Source of the DNA: Sporosarcina koreensis
GTDB lineage: Bacteria; Bacillota; Bacilli; Bacillales_A; Planococcaceae
NCBI RefSeq assembly: GCF_001531445.1
Contig: NZ_LQYA01000203.1
Coordinates: 1 to 64,000 of the forward strand
Direction: 5' to 3'
Length of the DNA: 64,000 nt
Under the pieces are notes generated by a model. It was not told where the DNA came from and ran no database searches. It saw nothing but the letters and a program-made list of their open reading frames with translations. A program made the position numbers and the translations under genes. Shown here in pieces: positions 44,478-53,845 of the stretch. How positions within the stretch are numbered: position 1 is the first letter of the stretch; the number at the start of each line of letters is the position of its first letter.

Positions 44478-45318
44478 CTTTCAATTGCTCCTTTACGTAG
44501 TTCGGCAATGCAAATGAGCCGATGTGGATGTCGGTGTTGTAATACTTTGTTTGCAAGCCGAGCTGATTCCAAGCATCTGCGTCCAAATCCTTGATCGGAT
44601 CATATTTTTTCGAGGCGAAACCGAATAGCCAATGACCTGAAGGATACGTCGGAATGTGTAATTGATACACTTCGCACACTGGGAAGAACCCGATAATCCG
44701 CTTATGCGCACGCTGCATACCAAGAGCGTCTTCCTCATAAAAAGGACTTTCATGTTGATTGACAAGAATGCCTTCTTCATTCAGCGCCTTATAGCAGTTG
44801 CCGTAAAACTCCCTTGTGAAAAGGCCTTCTCCCGGTCCGAATGGATCTGTCGAATCAACGATGATCAAATCATATTCATCATTTCGTGAACGGACGAATT
44901 TCAGACCGTCCTCGAAATGGAGATGTACACGTGGATCATCGAGTTTACTTGCCGTTTGAGGGAGGTACTCCCGACAGACATCAACGACCATCTCATCGAT
45001 CTCGACCATATCAATATGCTCGATCGAATCATATTTCGTCAGTTCACGGATCGTACCGCCATCACCGGCACCGATGACGAGCACTTTCTTAATGCGGGGA
45101 TTCGTCGCCATCGGTACGTGTGTGATCATGTCATGATAAATGAATTCATCCTTTTCAGTAACCATGACGTATCCGTCTAACGTAAGAACACGGCCGAATT
45201 CAGCAGTTTGCAGTACATCGATTTTCTGGAAATCGCTTTTTCCTGTGTAGAGATGTTCAATGACTCTCATCGAAAATTGGACATTCGGTGAATGATTTTC
45301 CACAAACCATAAGTTCAT
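44467..45318 (-). CDS. speE: Spermidine synthase (polyamine aminopropyltransferase)
   Basis: A 283-residue aminopropyltransferase: LTLDGYVMVTEKDEFIYHDM, VIGAGDGGTIREL (decarboxylated S-adenosylmethionine binding) and VDSTDPFGPGEGLF (acceptor site). It transfers the aminopropyl group to putrescine or possibly agmatine. Its start overlaps the speA stop by 4 bp. The pathway partners speD, speA and speB all lie in the same operon. Confidence 0.94.
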   Translation of the reverse strand: MNLWFVENHSPNVQFSMRVIEHLYTGKSDFQKIDVLQTAEFGRVLTLDGYVMVTEKDEFIYHDMITHVPMATNPRIKKVLVIGAGDGGTIRELTKYDSIEHIDMVEIDEMVVDVCREYLPQTASKLDDPRVHLHFEDGLKFVRSRNDEYDLIIVDSTDPFGPGEGLFTREFYGNCYKALNEEGILVNQHESPFYEEDALGMQRAHKRIIGFFPVCEVYQLHIPTYPSGHWLFGFASKKYDPIKDLDADAWNQLGLQTKYYNTDIHIGSFALPNYVKEQLKDVE

Positions 45319-46775
45319 TGCTCGGCCTCCTTCAACACATTGATATATTCAATTTTGCTATCTTCTGTACCTGTCATGAAGCTCCCTTTGTCTTTACAGT
45401 ATTGAATATATTCCAAAATCTCGGGAGTGATCCGTTCACCTGGTGCGACAATTGGTATGCCGGGCGGATAAGCCATGACGAACTCACTCGCGATACGGCC
45501 AGCGCTTTCATTGATCGGAAGCGTCTCCTTCGGTGCATAGAACGCTTTTTGAGGCGTATAGACGACCTGAGGAGTGATATACTCGTGATCGAACAAGCCG
45601 CTTTTATCCTGACTATAGCGTCTCTTAATCTCAGCAAGGGCAGAGACGAGCCGTTCGAGATCCAAACGGCGGTCTCCGACTGATATGTACGCCAGAATGT
45701 TCCCGATGTCCCCGAACTCGATTTGGATGTCATATTCATCCCGCAGAATGTCATACACTTCAACGCCCGCCAATCCTAACTCCAGTGTGTGGACGGATAG
45801 CTTTGTCGTATCAAAATCATAAATCGTATCACCGTTTTTCAATTCCTCCGAAAAAGCGTAGTAACCGCCAATCTTATTGATTTCATCTCGGGTATACTGT
45901 GCCATTTCCCCGACTTTCCGGAAGATTTCTTTACCGTTTAGGGCAAGATTTTTCCGTGAAATATCGAGAGAGGAGAGAAGCAGATACGAACCGCTCGTCG
46001 TTTGCGTCAAATTGATGATTTGCCTCGTATATCCTTCGCTCACCTCATTGTTGATCAAAAGCAATGAGCTTTGGGTCAAGGAACCGCCGGATTTATGCAT
46101 GCTCACTGAAGCCATATCTGCACCGACTGACATTGCGGAAGCGGGCAGGTCATCACTGAAATAAAAATGTGTCCCATGCGCCTCGTCAACAAGAACGAGC
46201 ATTCCGTGGCGATGGGCAAGATCTGTAATCGCCTGCATATTTGAACAGATTCCATAATACGTCGGATTGTTGATCAAAATCGCTTTCGCATCAGGATGCT
46301 CAAGGATTGTTTTTTCCACTTCCTTCACGGACATGCCTAAAGGAATTCCTAGTTCATTGTTCACGCCTGGATTAACATAGACAGGAATAGCTCCGCTCAG
46401 AATCAAAGCATTGATGGCGCTGCGGTGTACATTGCGGGGCATAATGATCTTTTCGCCCGCTTTGCATGCCGTCATCACCATCGCTTGTACGGCAGAAGTC
46501 GTTCCATTCACCATGAAGAAGGCATGCTTCGCTCCGAAAGCTTCGGCTGCGAGTTCTTCGGCTTCCCGGATGACGGAAACGGGGTGGATCAGGTTATCCA
46601 ACGGTTTCATCGAATTGACGTCTACCGTCATGCAATTCTCACCTAAAAAAGCGGTCAGCTCCTCGTTTCCTCTGCCACGTTTATGGCCGGGGACATCAAA
46701 AGGAACGACCCGCATCTTTTTGTAATTGTTTAGAGCCTCCATGATCGGGGCTTTCTGTTGTGAAAGAATGTCCAA
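45315..46775 (-). CDS. speA: Arginine decarboxylase (aspartate aminotransferase fold, SpeA type)
   Basis: A 486-residue PLP decarboxylase of the Orn/Lys/Arg family. VVPFDVPGHKRGRG is the N-terminal signature, VDEAHGTHFYF holds the cofactor-binding aspartate, and SMHKSGGSLTQSS the Schiff-base lysine. Arginine is the likely substrate because speB follows. TTG 46775 is preferred, with GAGAGG 6 nt upstream and 10 bp after the speD stop. A longer in-frame reading to 46823 would overlap speD and lacks a site. Confidence 0.92.
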   Translation of the reverse strand: MDILSQQKAPIMEALNNYKKMRVVPFDVPGHKRGRGNEELTAFLGENCMTVDVNSMKPLDNLIHPVSVIREAEELAAEAFGAKHAFFMVNGTTSAVQAMVMTACKAGEKIIMPRNVHRSAINALILSGAIPVYVNPGVNNELGIPLGMSVKEVEKTILEHPDAKAILINNPTYYGICSNMQAITDLAHRHGMLVLVDEAHGTHFYFSDDLPASAMSVGADMASVSMHKSGGSLTQSSLLLINNEVSEGYTRQIINLTQTTSGSYLLLSSLDISRKNLALNGKEIFRKVGEMAQYTRDEINKIGGYYAFSEELKNGDTIYDFDTTKLSVHTLELGLAGVEVYDILRDEYDIQIEFGDIGNILAYISVGDRRLDLERLVSALAEIKRRYSQDKSGLFDHEYITPQVVYTPQKAFYAPKETLPINESAGRIASEFVMAYPPGIPIVAPGERITPEILEYIQYCKDKGSFMTGTEDSKIEYINVLKEAEQ

Positions 46776-46785
46776 CACCGTCCTC

Positions 46786-47598
46786 TCACTCTTCGTATAT
46801 ATTGGAACCGCTGAAAATTTCAATCATCTCTTTACGTAAGTTGTTTGTAATATTTAGCCTTTCTTTCGGAGGTATTTCATATACATCCGTGTTGAAAAGG
46901 TAATTTTGTAAATTGATGTCTTTGATCAGCAGTTTTGTATGAAAGATATTTGATTGATATACATTGACATCGATAGCATCATATTTTTGCAACGTCTCAC
47001 TGTCGATGTAGTCTTGGATTGACGTCATTTTATGGTCCATAAATAACTTCTTCCCTTTATCATCACGGGTAAAACCGCGTACGCGGTAATCAGTCGTGAT
47101 AATATCCGAATCGAAGCTGCCAATCAGATAATCCAAAGCGTTCAGTGGCGAAATTTCACCACATGTTGACACTTCGATATCGACACGGAAAGTGGCGATC
47201 GAATTATCCGGGTGATATTCAGGGTACGTATGGACGGTGACATGGCTTTTATCCAAATGGCCAACAACCGAATCTCGGGTCTTCAAAATCTCGATTTCCC
47301 CGCGATTGCAGGATTCATCGATCAATGCTACTGGCAGTGTTTCCTCAGTTATAAGGATTGTGACACTTGCACCTTGCGGATCATAATCCTGTTTGCTCAC
47401 GTTCAACACATGTGCTCCAATGATTTCCGTAACATGATAAAGAATGTTCGTCAATCGTTCAGAGTTATACTGCTCATCGATATAGGCAATATAATCTTTT
47501 TGTTCCCGCTCACTTTTTGCATAGCTCACATCATAGATGTTGAAGCTAAGTGTTTTGGTGAGGTTGTTAAAGCCGTATAACTTCAGCTTATTTTCCAA
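46786..47598 (-). CDS. speD: S-adenosylmethionine decarboxylase proenzyme (E. coli type)
   Basis: A 270-residue pyruvoyl enzyme of the longer proteobacterial class (about 264 aa), not the short 120-aa class found in Bacillus subtilis. KLKLYGFNNLTKTLSFNIYD, the self-cleavage serine in LDKSHVTVHTYPE (about residue 112), ADIEVSTCG-like VDIEVSTCGEISPL and TTDYRVRGFTRD are all conserved. TTG 47598 has AAAGGAGGG 9 nt upstream. A 325-residue reading extends through the leader repeat and is rejected. It heads the polyamine operon. Confidence 0.94.
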   Translation of the reverse strand: MENKLKLYGFNNLTKTLSFNIYDVSYAKSEREQKDYIAYIDEQYNSERLTNILYHVTEIIGAHVLNVSKQDYDPQGASVTILITEETLPVALIDESCNRGEIEILKTRDSVVGHLDKSHVTVHTYPEYHPDNSIATFRVDIEVSTCGEISPLNALDYLIGSFDSDIITTDYRVRGFTRDDKGKKLFMDHKMTSIQDYIDSETLQKYDAIDVNVYQSNIFHTKLLIKDINLQNYLFNTDVYEIPPKERLNITNNLRKEMIEIFSGSNIYEE

Positions 47599-47637
47599 CC
47601 CGAATATCCCTCCTTTATTCGACAAAATCGACAAAAT

Positions 47638-47757
47638 CCAGCTCCGGGCGCTAGCTGCTCGGGTCATAAGTCGAAGCGGCTGTGTGGCAAAAAGCGCCAC
47701 TTCGCCTCTTCGTCTAATGCCTGTCGCAGCTAAGCAAGCGCCCTCCGCTTTATAGAA
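47638..47757 (-). repeat. Structured repeat element forming the speD leader
   Basis: About 120 bp bounded by GCGGAGGGCGC and GCGCCCGGAGC arms on the minus strand. TAGCTGC near one end pairs with GCAGCTA near the other, enclosing a hairpin GTGGC/GCCAC and a GAAG-type branch. The sequence resembles a family of dispersed intergenic repeats I recall from Planococcaceae and other Bacillales genomes; no second copy is in this window. It is transcribed as almost the whole 5' leader of the polyamine operon. Confidence 0.6.
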
Positions 47758-47767
47758 AATCATTTTA

Positions 47768-47795
47768 ATTATAGAGTAAAAAACTTCCGAGTCAA
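47768..47795 (-). promoter_or_regulatory. Sigma-A promoter of the polyamine operon
   Basis: On the minus strand TTGACT (47790-47795), 16-bp spacer, TATAAT (47768-47773). The predicted start point near 47760 lies at the edge of the repeat element, about 160 nt before speD. Confidence 0.75.
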
Positions 47796-47942
47796 GATAA
47801 TTTATTTCCGTTTTGCGCTCCGTTCAAACAATCTATATAGTAGTAGGTAAATGAAGGGTTCCCTATGCTTTTAACGTTAGTCTATGTTACGTGCAATAGC
47901 AAGCATTTGGACCATTCAGACTCTTGGGAAGGGGATTAAAAA

Positions 47943-48365
47943 ATGTACGAGCAAAAGACTAAAGAAACGGATACAAGTGTCATCGAATTCATCGAAGCGG
48001 TGGATAATCCGAAAAAACGTGAGGACGCTTATCGCTTGTTGGACATCTTTACAGAGACGAGTGGATATGAAGCGAAAATGTGGGGGCCGAGCATCATCGG
48101 TTTCGGATCGTATCATTATGTTTATAAGACGGGACATGAAGGGGACGCGCCGCTCGTTGGCTTTTCACCCCGTAAAGCGAAGGTGAGCCTTTACTTCGCG
48201 CCGGGTGATGATGAAAGGGAAGTGCTTCTCGCTAAATTTGGCAAACATACTACTGGAAAGGCGTGCGTGTACATTAATAAAGTCAACGACATCGATATCG
48301 ATGTATTACAACAGCTCATCAAACAATCCATTACATTCCTTAAAAAAACATATCCGGAAAACTGA
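47943..48365 (+). CDS. DUF1801 domain protein
   Basis: A 140-residue protein of the DUF1801/YdhG-like family: MWGPSIIGFGSYHYVYKTGHEG and KVSLYFAPGD are typical, with GKACVYINKVNDIDIDVL near the end. Function is unknown; the fold is associated with iron-sulphur frataxin-like or antitoxin-like proteins without proof. AAGGGGAT lies before the ATG. It is divergent from the polyamine operon. Confidence 0.85.
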   Translation: MYEQKTKETDTSVIEFIEAVDNPKKREDAYRLLDIFTETSGYEAKMWGPSIIGFGSYHYVYKTGHEGDAPLVGFSPRKAKVSLYFAPGDDEREVLLAKFGKHTTGKACVYINKVNDIDIDVLQQLIKQSITFLKKTYPEN

Positions 48366-48368
48366 TTC

Positions 48369-48410
48369 AGGCGGCTAAACGAGCATATTCGTTCAGCCGC
48401 TTGTTTTGTA
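48369..48410 (+). terminator. Terminator of the DUF1801 gene
   Basis: GCGGCTAAACGA (48371-48382)/TCGTTCAGCCGC (48389-48400) followed by TTGTTTT. Confidence 0.8.
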
Positions 48411-48414
48411 TGCC

Positions 48415-48443
48415 TCATTTTACAGAGCCTCCTCGCATACAAT
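48415..48443 (+). promoter_or_regulatory. Sigma-E-like promoter of prkA
   Basis: CATACAAT at 48436-48443 is an exact mother-cell sigma-E minus-10, with TCATTTT about 14 bp upstream as a degenerate minus-35. The prkA start codon is about 35 bp downstream. Confidence 0.7.
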
Positions 48444-48475
48444 ATTGAAACCAGGCCCTGAATGGAGGGAAACGA

Positions 48476-50371
48476 ATGGATATTTTACGCAAGTTGGAGG
48501 ATTTTCGTGAAGAAGAAAGCAAGCTGAAGTGGGAAGGTACCTTCGCCGAGTATTTAAACATTTTACAAGAACGTAAAGAAGTCGCGCAAACGGCACATTC
48601 AAGAGTGTATGAAATGATCAAAAGCCATGGACAATCGAAAGAAAATGGTTATACAAAGTTCTGCTTTTTTGAAAATGAAATTTACGGTCTCGAGGACACA
48701 ATCGAGCGGCTTGTGACCGAATATTTTCATCCTGCAGCGAAACGTCTGGATGTAAGGAAGAGAATTCTATTGCTTATGGGACCCGTCAGTGGAGGGAAGT
48801 CAACCATTGTCACATTGTTGAAGCATGGATTGGAGCAATATTCGAAGACAGATGAAGGTGCAGTCTATGCCATTAAAGGATGCCCGATGCATGAAGACCC
48901 TTTGCATCTCATCCCGGAATATTTACGTGATGAGTTCTATGAAGAATTCGGCATCCGAATTGAAGGAAGCTTATCCCCATTGAATACGATGCGCCTTGAA
49001 AAAGAATACGATGGACGGATTGAGGATGTGCTCATTGAAAGGATATTCTTTTCAGAAGACAAGCGGGTGGGCATCGGAACATTTACGCCATCCGACCCGA
49101 AATCCCAAGATATCGCAGATTTGACAGGAAGCATCGACTTTTCGACAATTGCCGAATACGGTTCAGAATCAGATCCACGTGCATACCGTTTCGACGGCGA
49201 GCTGAATAAGGCAAATCGCGGGTTAATGGAATTCCAGGAGATGCTGAAACTCGATGAAAAATTCCTATGGCATCTATTGTCGTTAACGCAAGAAGGAAAC
49301 TTCAAAGCGGGCAGATTTGCATTGATCAGTGCGGATGAATTAATAGTCGCCCATACGAATGAAACCGAATATCGGGCATTCATTTCCAATAAAAAGAATG
49401 AAGCGCTCCATTCGAGAATTATCGTTATGCCGATCCCTTATAACTTGAAAGTGAGCCAGGAAGAGAAAATCTATGAAAAGATGATTCGTGAAAGTGATAT
49501 GGCCCATGTTCATATTGCCCCCCACGCCCTTAGGGTCGCTGCAATCTTCTCCGTATTGACACGTTTAAAATTATCGAAAAAGCAAGGAATCGATATTGTG
49601 AAAAAGATGCGGTTATATGATGGTGAAAATGTGGAAGGCTTCAATTCGGCCGATCTGGAAGAGTTGAAAAAAGAATTTCCAAACGAAGGCATGGACGGCA
49701 TTGATCCAAGATATGTCATCAATCGGATTTCTTCCGCAATTATCCGTAAAGAAGTGGATGCTATCAATGCGCTTGATGTACTCCGTTCCTTAAAGGAAGG
49801 ATTGGATCAGCATGCGTCTATTTCTAAGGAAGATAAAGAGGAATACTTAAATTATATTTCTATCGCTCGTAAGGAATTTGATGAAATTGCGAAGAAGGAA
49901 GTGCAGAAGGCATTCGTCTATTCATATGAAGAGTCTGCCCGCACTTTGATGGATAACTACTTGGATAATGTTGAGGCGTTTTGCAATAAACATAAAATGA
50001 AAGATCCTCTCACAGGAGAAGAGATGAATCCTGATGAGAAACTTATGCGATCGATTGAAGAACAGATCGGAATTTCGGAGAATGCGAAAAGGGCTTTCCG
50101 TGAAGAAATCCTTATCCGGATTTCCGCATACGCAAGAAAAGGTAAGAGGTTTGATTACAAATCCCATGAGCGGCTGCGCGAGGCGATCCAGAAGAAGCTA
50201 TTCGCCGATTTGAAGGATGTCGTTAAAATTACAACTTCATCGGCAACACCTGACGAGACGCATTTGAAGAAAGTCAATGAAGTCGTTGCAAGGCTCATCG
50301 ATGAATATGGCTATAATTCCATTTCAGCAAATGAATTATTACGGTACGTCGGCAGTCTATTGAACCGGTAA
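48476..50371 (+). CDS. prkA: PrkA family serine protein kinase/AAA+ protein
   Basis: A 631-residue protein with an N-terminal AAA+ ATPase domain (Walker A GPVSGGKST at about residue 102) and a C-terminal kinase-like PrkA domain. In Bacillus it is needed for efficient sporulation and is made in the mother cell under sigma-E. TGGAGGG lies before the ATG. It is followed by yhbH and spoVR in the same direction, the same association as yeaG-yeaH-ycgB in enterobacteria. Confidence 0.95.
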   Translation: MDILRKLEDFREEESKLKWEGTFAEYLNILQERKEVAQTAHSRVYEMIKSHGQSKENGYTKFCFFENEIYGLEDTIERLVTEYFHPAAKRLDVRKRILLLMGPVSGGKSTIVTLLKHGLEQYSKTDEGAVYAIKGCPMHEDPLHLIPEYLRDEFYEEFGIRIEGSLSPLNTMRLEKEYDGRIEDVLIERIFFSEDKRVGIGTFTPSDPKSQDIADLTGSIDFSTIAEYGSESDPRAYRFDGELNKANRGLMEFQEMLKLDEKFLWHLLSLTQEGNFKAGRFALISADELIVAHTNETEYRAFISNKKNEALHSRIIVMPIPYNLKVSQEEKIYEKMIRESDMAHVHIAPHALRVAAIFSVLTRLKLSKKQGIDIVKKMRLYDGENVEGFNSADLEELKKEFPNEGMDGIDPRYVINRISSAIIRKEVDAINALDVLRSLKEGLDQHASISKEDKEEYLNYISIARKEFDEIAKKEVQKAFVYSYEESARTLMDNYLDNVEAFCNKHKMKDPLTGEEMNPDEKLMRSIEEQIGISENAKRAFREEILIRISAYARKGKRFDYKSHERLREAIQKKLFADLKDVVKITTSSATPDETHLKKVNEVVARLIDEYGYNSISANELLRYVGSLLNR

Positions 50372-50406
50372 TAGGGCGTTCCATATCAATAACCCGCCAG
50401 TCGTTG

Positions 50407-50414
50407 CATATAAT
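50407..50414 (+). promoter_or_regulatory. Possible sigma-E minus-10 upstream of yhbH
   Basis: CATATAAT lies 35 bp before the yhbH ATG, with CATATCAAT about 16 bp upstream. It may provide an internal mother-cell promoter; weaker than the prkA site. Confidence 0.35.
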
Positions 50415-50448
50415 ACAAAAATGAGTGGACTGGAGTAGGTGAATAGAA

Positions 50449-51606
50449 ATGCAGGAAGAGCAGAGCGAATCTTTTGTCGTCTCCCAGGAAAACTGGTCGC
50501 TTCACCGAAAAGGATATCAGGATCAAAAACGTCATTTGGATAAAGTGAAAAAAGCGATCCACAATAATCTGCCCGAATTGATCAGCGAAGAAAGCATCGT
50601 CATGTCGGATGGCAAAGACGTCATCAAAATACCGATACGTTCGTTGGATGAATACAAAATCCGTTATAACCACAATAAGTCGAAGCATGTCGGCCAAGGC
50701 GGCGGGGATAGTCAAGTCGGGGACATTGTAGCAAGCGACGGCAGTCAAAGTGCTGGAAAAGGGAAGCAGGCGGGCGATCAGCCGGGGCAGGATTATTATG
50801 AAGCGGAAGTGTCGATCGCCGAAATCGAAGAGACATTATTCAAAGAGCTTGAATTGCCGGATCTCGAAAAAAGGGAACAGGCGGAAATCACGGAAGAGGA
50901 TATTCAGTTCAATGACATCAGGAAGAAAGGGCTCATTGGAAATATTGATAAAAAGCGGACGATCATCGCGGCGTTCAAGCGGAATGCAATGGAAGGCAAT
51001 GCAGAAATCATGCCAATCTATAATGATGATCTGCGTTTCAAGACGTGGGATGAGGTCGTCAAACCGCAGTCGAAAGCAGTCGTGCTCATGATGATGGACA
51101 CGAGTGCATCGATGGGCACCTTTGAAAAATATATGGCGAGAAGTTTTTATTTCTGGATGACGAAGTTTTTACGGACGAAATATGAAAAAGTGGATATTGA
51201 GTTCATTGCCCATCATACAATCGCGAAAGTCGTATCAGAAGTCGACTTTTTCTCGAAAGGGGAGAGCGGGGGCACGATTTGTTCGACTGCGTATGAAAAA
51301 GCGCTTGAGCTCATTTCCAAAAAATACAGTCCGTCCCGTTATAATATTTATCCATTCCATTTCTCGGATGGAGAAAATATGTCCTCAGACAACGGAAAGT
51401 GTATGTCACTGGTAGAAGAACTTATGGAAGTATCGAATATGTTCGGTTACGGGGAAGTGAATGCGCATAGCCGATATTCGACGTTGATGAATACGTACCA
51501 AAAAATCGAAGATCCGAAATTCCGGCATTATGTACTCAAGGAAAACAAGGACGTGTACTATGCATTGAAAAAGTTTTTCCATAAACGCCTGGAGGAATCC
51601 GTATGA
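50449..51606 (+). CDS. yhbH: YhbH, DUF444/VWA-like sporulation protein
   Basis: A 385-residue DUF444 protein. The C-terminal half has a von Willebrand A-like MIDAS segment [19 protein letters not shown] (about residue 216); the N-terminal region contains a Gly/Gln-rich linker ([11 protein letters not shown]). In Bacillus it is sigma-E-controlled and acts with PrkA. GGAGTAGGTG precedes the ATG. It overlaps spoVR by 4 bp (ATGA). Confidence 0.94.
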   Translation: MQEEQSESFVVSQENWSLHRKGYQDQKRHLDKVKKAIHNNLPELISEESIVMSDGKDVIKIPIRSLDEYKIRYNHNKSKHVGQGGGDSQVGDIVASDGSQSAGKGKQAGDQPGQDYYEAEVSIAEIEETLFKELELPDLEKREQAEITEEDIQFNDIRKKGLIGNIDKKRTIIAAFKRNAMEGNAEIMPIYNDDLRFKTWDEVVKPQSKAVVLMMMDTSASMGTFEKYMARSFYFWMTKFLRTKYEKVDIEFIAHHTIAKVVSEVDFFSKGESGGTICSTAYEKALELISKKYSPSRYNIYPFHFSDGENMSSDNGKCMSLVEELMEVSNMFGYGEVNAHSRYSTLMNTYQKIEDPKFRHYVLKENKDVYYALKKFFHKRLEESV

Positions 51607-53006
51607 CGGAGCACAGAACACTACAATACGCCGCGGAGGAAATTACGGAGATTGCCAAAGGGTTCGGCTTGGATTTTTATCCGATGCGCTATGAAATTTG
51701 TCCGGCGGATATCATTTATACTTTCGGCGCGTACGGCATGCCGACACGATTTTCGCATTGGAGCTTCGGCAAACAATTTCATAAGATGAAGCTTCAATAT
51801 GATTTGGGGCTTAGTCAAATCTATGAGCTCGTCATCAATTCCAATCCTTGTTATGCGTTTCTATTGGAAAGCAATACGTTGATACAGAACAAATTGATCA
51901 TTGCCCACGTTCTCGCCCACTGCGATTTTTTCAAAAATAATTCCCGCTTCGCGAATACGAGGCGGGACATGGTCGAAAGCATGACAGCAACGGCCGAACG
52001 GATTGCCGAGTATGAGATGCTTTATGGGAATGAAGAGGTCGAACGCTTCTTGGATTCGGTGCTAGCCATCCAAGAGCATATCGACCCGTCGCTAGTCAGA
52101 TGGCGCCATGGAAATGAAGAAGTGGAACCGGAGGAAGATACGCCAATTGTCCGCAAAACGGTTTACGATGATTTATGGGAAATCGATCATAAGAAGTTAA
52201 GGCCGCCGACGGAAACAAAATGGAAAAAGACGCCTGCTTCACCGGAGAAGGATCTATTGCTTTTCATTTTGGAAAACAGTCGGGAATTGGAAGAATGGCA
52301 AAGAGATATTTTAACGATGATCCGCGAGGAAATGCTTTATTTCTGGCCGCAAATGGAAACGAAGATTATGAATGAAGGCTGGGCAACGTATTGGCATCAG
52401 CGAATTTTAAGGGAAATGGAATTGACAACGGACGAAACGATTGAATTTGCGAAGTTGAACGCGAATGTGATCCAGCCATCTAGGACATCCATCAATCCGT
52501 ACTATTTAGGGCTGAAAATCTTTGAGGACATCGAACAGCGGTATAATCACCCGAATGAAGAGATGCTTGAATTAGGGGTGAAGCCTGGGTCCGGTCGCGA
52601 GAAAATGTTCGAGGTGAGGGAGATGGATTCCGACATTTCCTTCATCCGCAACTATTTGACGAAAGAGCTCGTTCAAAAGGAAGATTTATATGTGTTCGAG
52701 AAAAAAGGGAGCCATTATAAAATATCGGATAAGGAATATCATAATGTGCAAGATCGCCTCATTGCACAGCGTGTAAACGGGGGCTTTCCATATATTGTCG
52801 TGCATGATGGGGATTACGTCAGAAACGGGGAGCTCTACTTAGTGCATAAATACGAAGATACGGAGTTGGATGTGCCGTATTTGGAGAACGTTCTCCCGCA
52901 TATCCATCAACTTTGGGGCCGCATCGTGCATTTGGAGACATATGTGGATAATAAACAAGTGGTGTTTTCATATGATGGAAAGAAGGTTCATCGGAGATTT
53001 GCATAA
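51603..53006 (+). CDS. spoVR: SpoVR family protein (spore cortex)
   Basis: A 467-residue SpoVR protein with the family landmarks [31 protein letters not shown] and [13 protein letters not shown]. It is involved in spore cortex formation. GGAGG precedes the ATG, which overlaps the yhbH stop. It completes a contiguous prkA-yhbH-spoVR operon; in Bacillus subtilis these three genes are in separate places. Confidence 0.95.
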   Translation: MTEHRTLQYAAEEITEIAKGFGLDFYPMRYEICPADIIYTFGAYGMPTRFSHWSFGKQFHKMKLQYDLGLSQIYELVINSNPCYAFLLESNTLIQNKLIIAHVLAHCDFFKNNSRFANTRRDMVESMTATAERIAEYEMLYGNEEVERFLDSVLAIQEHIDPSLVRWRHGNEEVEPEEDTPIVRKTVYDDLWEIDHKKLRPPTETKWKKTPASPEKDLLLFILENSRELEEWQRDILTMIREEMLYFWPQMETKIMNEGWATYWHQRILREMELTTDETIEFAKLNANVIQPSRTSINPYYLGLKIFEDIEQRYNHPNEEMLELGVKPGSGREKMFEVREMDSDISFIRNYLTKELVQKEDLYVFEKKGSHYKISDKEYHNVQDRLIAQRVNGGFPYIVVHDGDYVRNGELYLVHKYEDTELDVPYLENVLPHIHQLWGRIVHLETYVDNKQVVFSYDGKKVHRRFA

Positions 53007-53014
53007 GAAGTGAG

Positions 53015-53053
53015 GGGCCGCCACAATGGGATGACGATGTGGCGGTTTTTTTG
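53015..53053 (+). terminator. Terminator of the prkA-yhbH-spoVR operon
   Basis: CCGCCACA (53018-53025)/TGTGGCGG (53038-53045) followed by seven T. Confidence 0.87.
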
Positions 53054-53079
53054 GTGAGTTGACGGCGGGTCTTAAGTCA

Positions 53080-53222
53080 CAAAATGACAATAAAACTCGG
53101 GAAATGATCGATAAAACTCGGGAAATGAACGATAAGTGCTTCAGATTGATCGATAACTGTTTGGAAATGATTGATATCTTTCAGGAAATGATTGATATCT
53201 TTCAGGAAATGATTGATAACTA
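53080..53222. repeat. Phased intergenic repeat array D (seven units)
   Basis: Units with core GGAAATGA(T/A)(C/T)GATA recur with the ATGA (or TTGA) at 53084, 53104, 53125, 53146, 53167, 53188 and 53209, spacings of 20 then 21 bp. Units 5-7 share TATCTTTCAG next to the core and are nearly identical. It follows a terminator directly and precedes the next promoter region. Confidence 0.8.
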
Positions 53223-53331
53223 TCCAACGGACTCTGAAAAAAGTCGAATCTACATAACCTTTCCAAATGCAATTCTATTATTTCGCTATTTACTGTAAAC
53301 TAAAATGAATAATAGTCGAGGGGGATTGCAC

Positions 53332-53841
53332 ATGAGAATCAGAGAAGCGGTGGAAGGCGATGAAGAAGGAATTGCTCGTGTTCACGTGGACAGCTGGAGG
53401 ACAACTTATAAAAATATTGTTCCAGAGTCCTATCTTCAACAAATGTCGTATGAGCAGCGTGCTGAAAATTGGCGCAGAGGTATTGGGAAAAATGCGTTAT
53501 ATGTTGCTGAGGATAAAAATGGTAAGATTGTCGGCTTTGCAACTGGGGGCAAAGAACGGACGGGCAACTATGATGCAGATGGAGAGTTATACGCAATTTA
53601 TTTACTGCATGAAGTTCAAGGCCAGGGAATTGGCAAGAAACTGACACAAGCAATTGCACAAAACCTGAAAACACAAGGATTTACCTCCATGCTCGTATGG
53701 GTGCTTGAACGCAATCCATCAAAAGTATTCTATGAAACACTTGGCGCACAACCAATTGACACGACGATGATCGACATAGGGGGAGAGAAATTCAAGGAGA
53801 TTGCTTATTATTGGGGAAGTATAGAAGCGATAGGGGGATAA
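53332..53841 (+). CDS. GNAT-family N-acetyltransferase
   Basis: A 169-residue GNAT protein: RIREAVEGDEEGIARVHVDSW at the N-terminus, LYAIYLLHEVQGQGIGKKL (acetyl-CoA loop) and WVLERNPSKVFYETLGAQPI. ATG 53332 is chosen for GAGGGGG upstream; the ORF extends to 53305 without a site. It is followed 4 bp later by an alpha/beta hydrolase and then a kinase, a likely operon of small-molecule enzymes. Confidence 0.88.
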   Translation: MRIREAVEGDEEGIARVHVDSWRTTYKNIVPESYLQQMSYEQRAENWRRGIGKNALYVAEDKNGKIVGFATGGKERTGNYDADGELYAIYLLHEVQGQGIGKKLTQAIAQNLKTQGFTSMLVWVLERNPSKVFYETLGAQPIDTTMIDIGGEKFKEIAYYWGSIEAIGG

Positions 53842-53845
53842 GGGA

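Noticed and set aside
46776-46823. N-terminal extension of SpeA overlapping speD
   Set aside because: No ribosome binding site; the extra residues are absent from the family.
47599-47763. N-terminal extension of SpeD to 325 residues
   Set aside because: The extension translates the structured repeat, lies at or upstream of the predicted transcription start, and has no family homology; TTG 47598 has a consensus ribosome binding site.
53059-53298. A 79-codon plus-strand ORF over array D with repeated EMIDIFQ peptides
   Set aside because: The 21-bp period keeps frame by chance, there is no ribosome binding site, and the sequence belongs to the non-coding array family.
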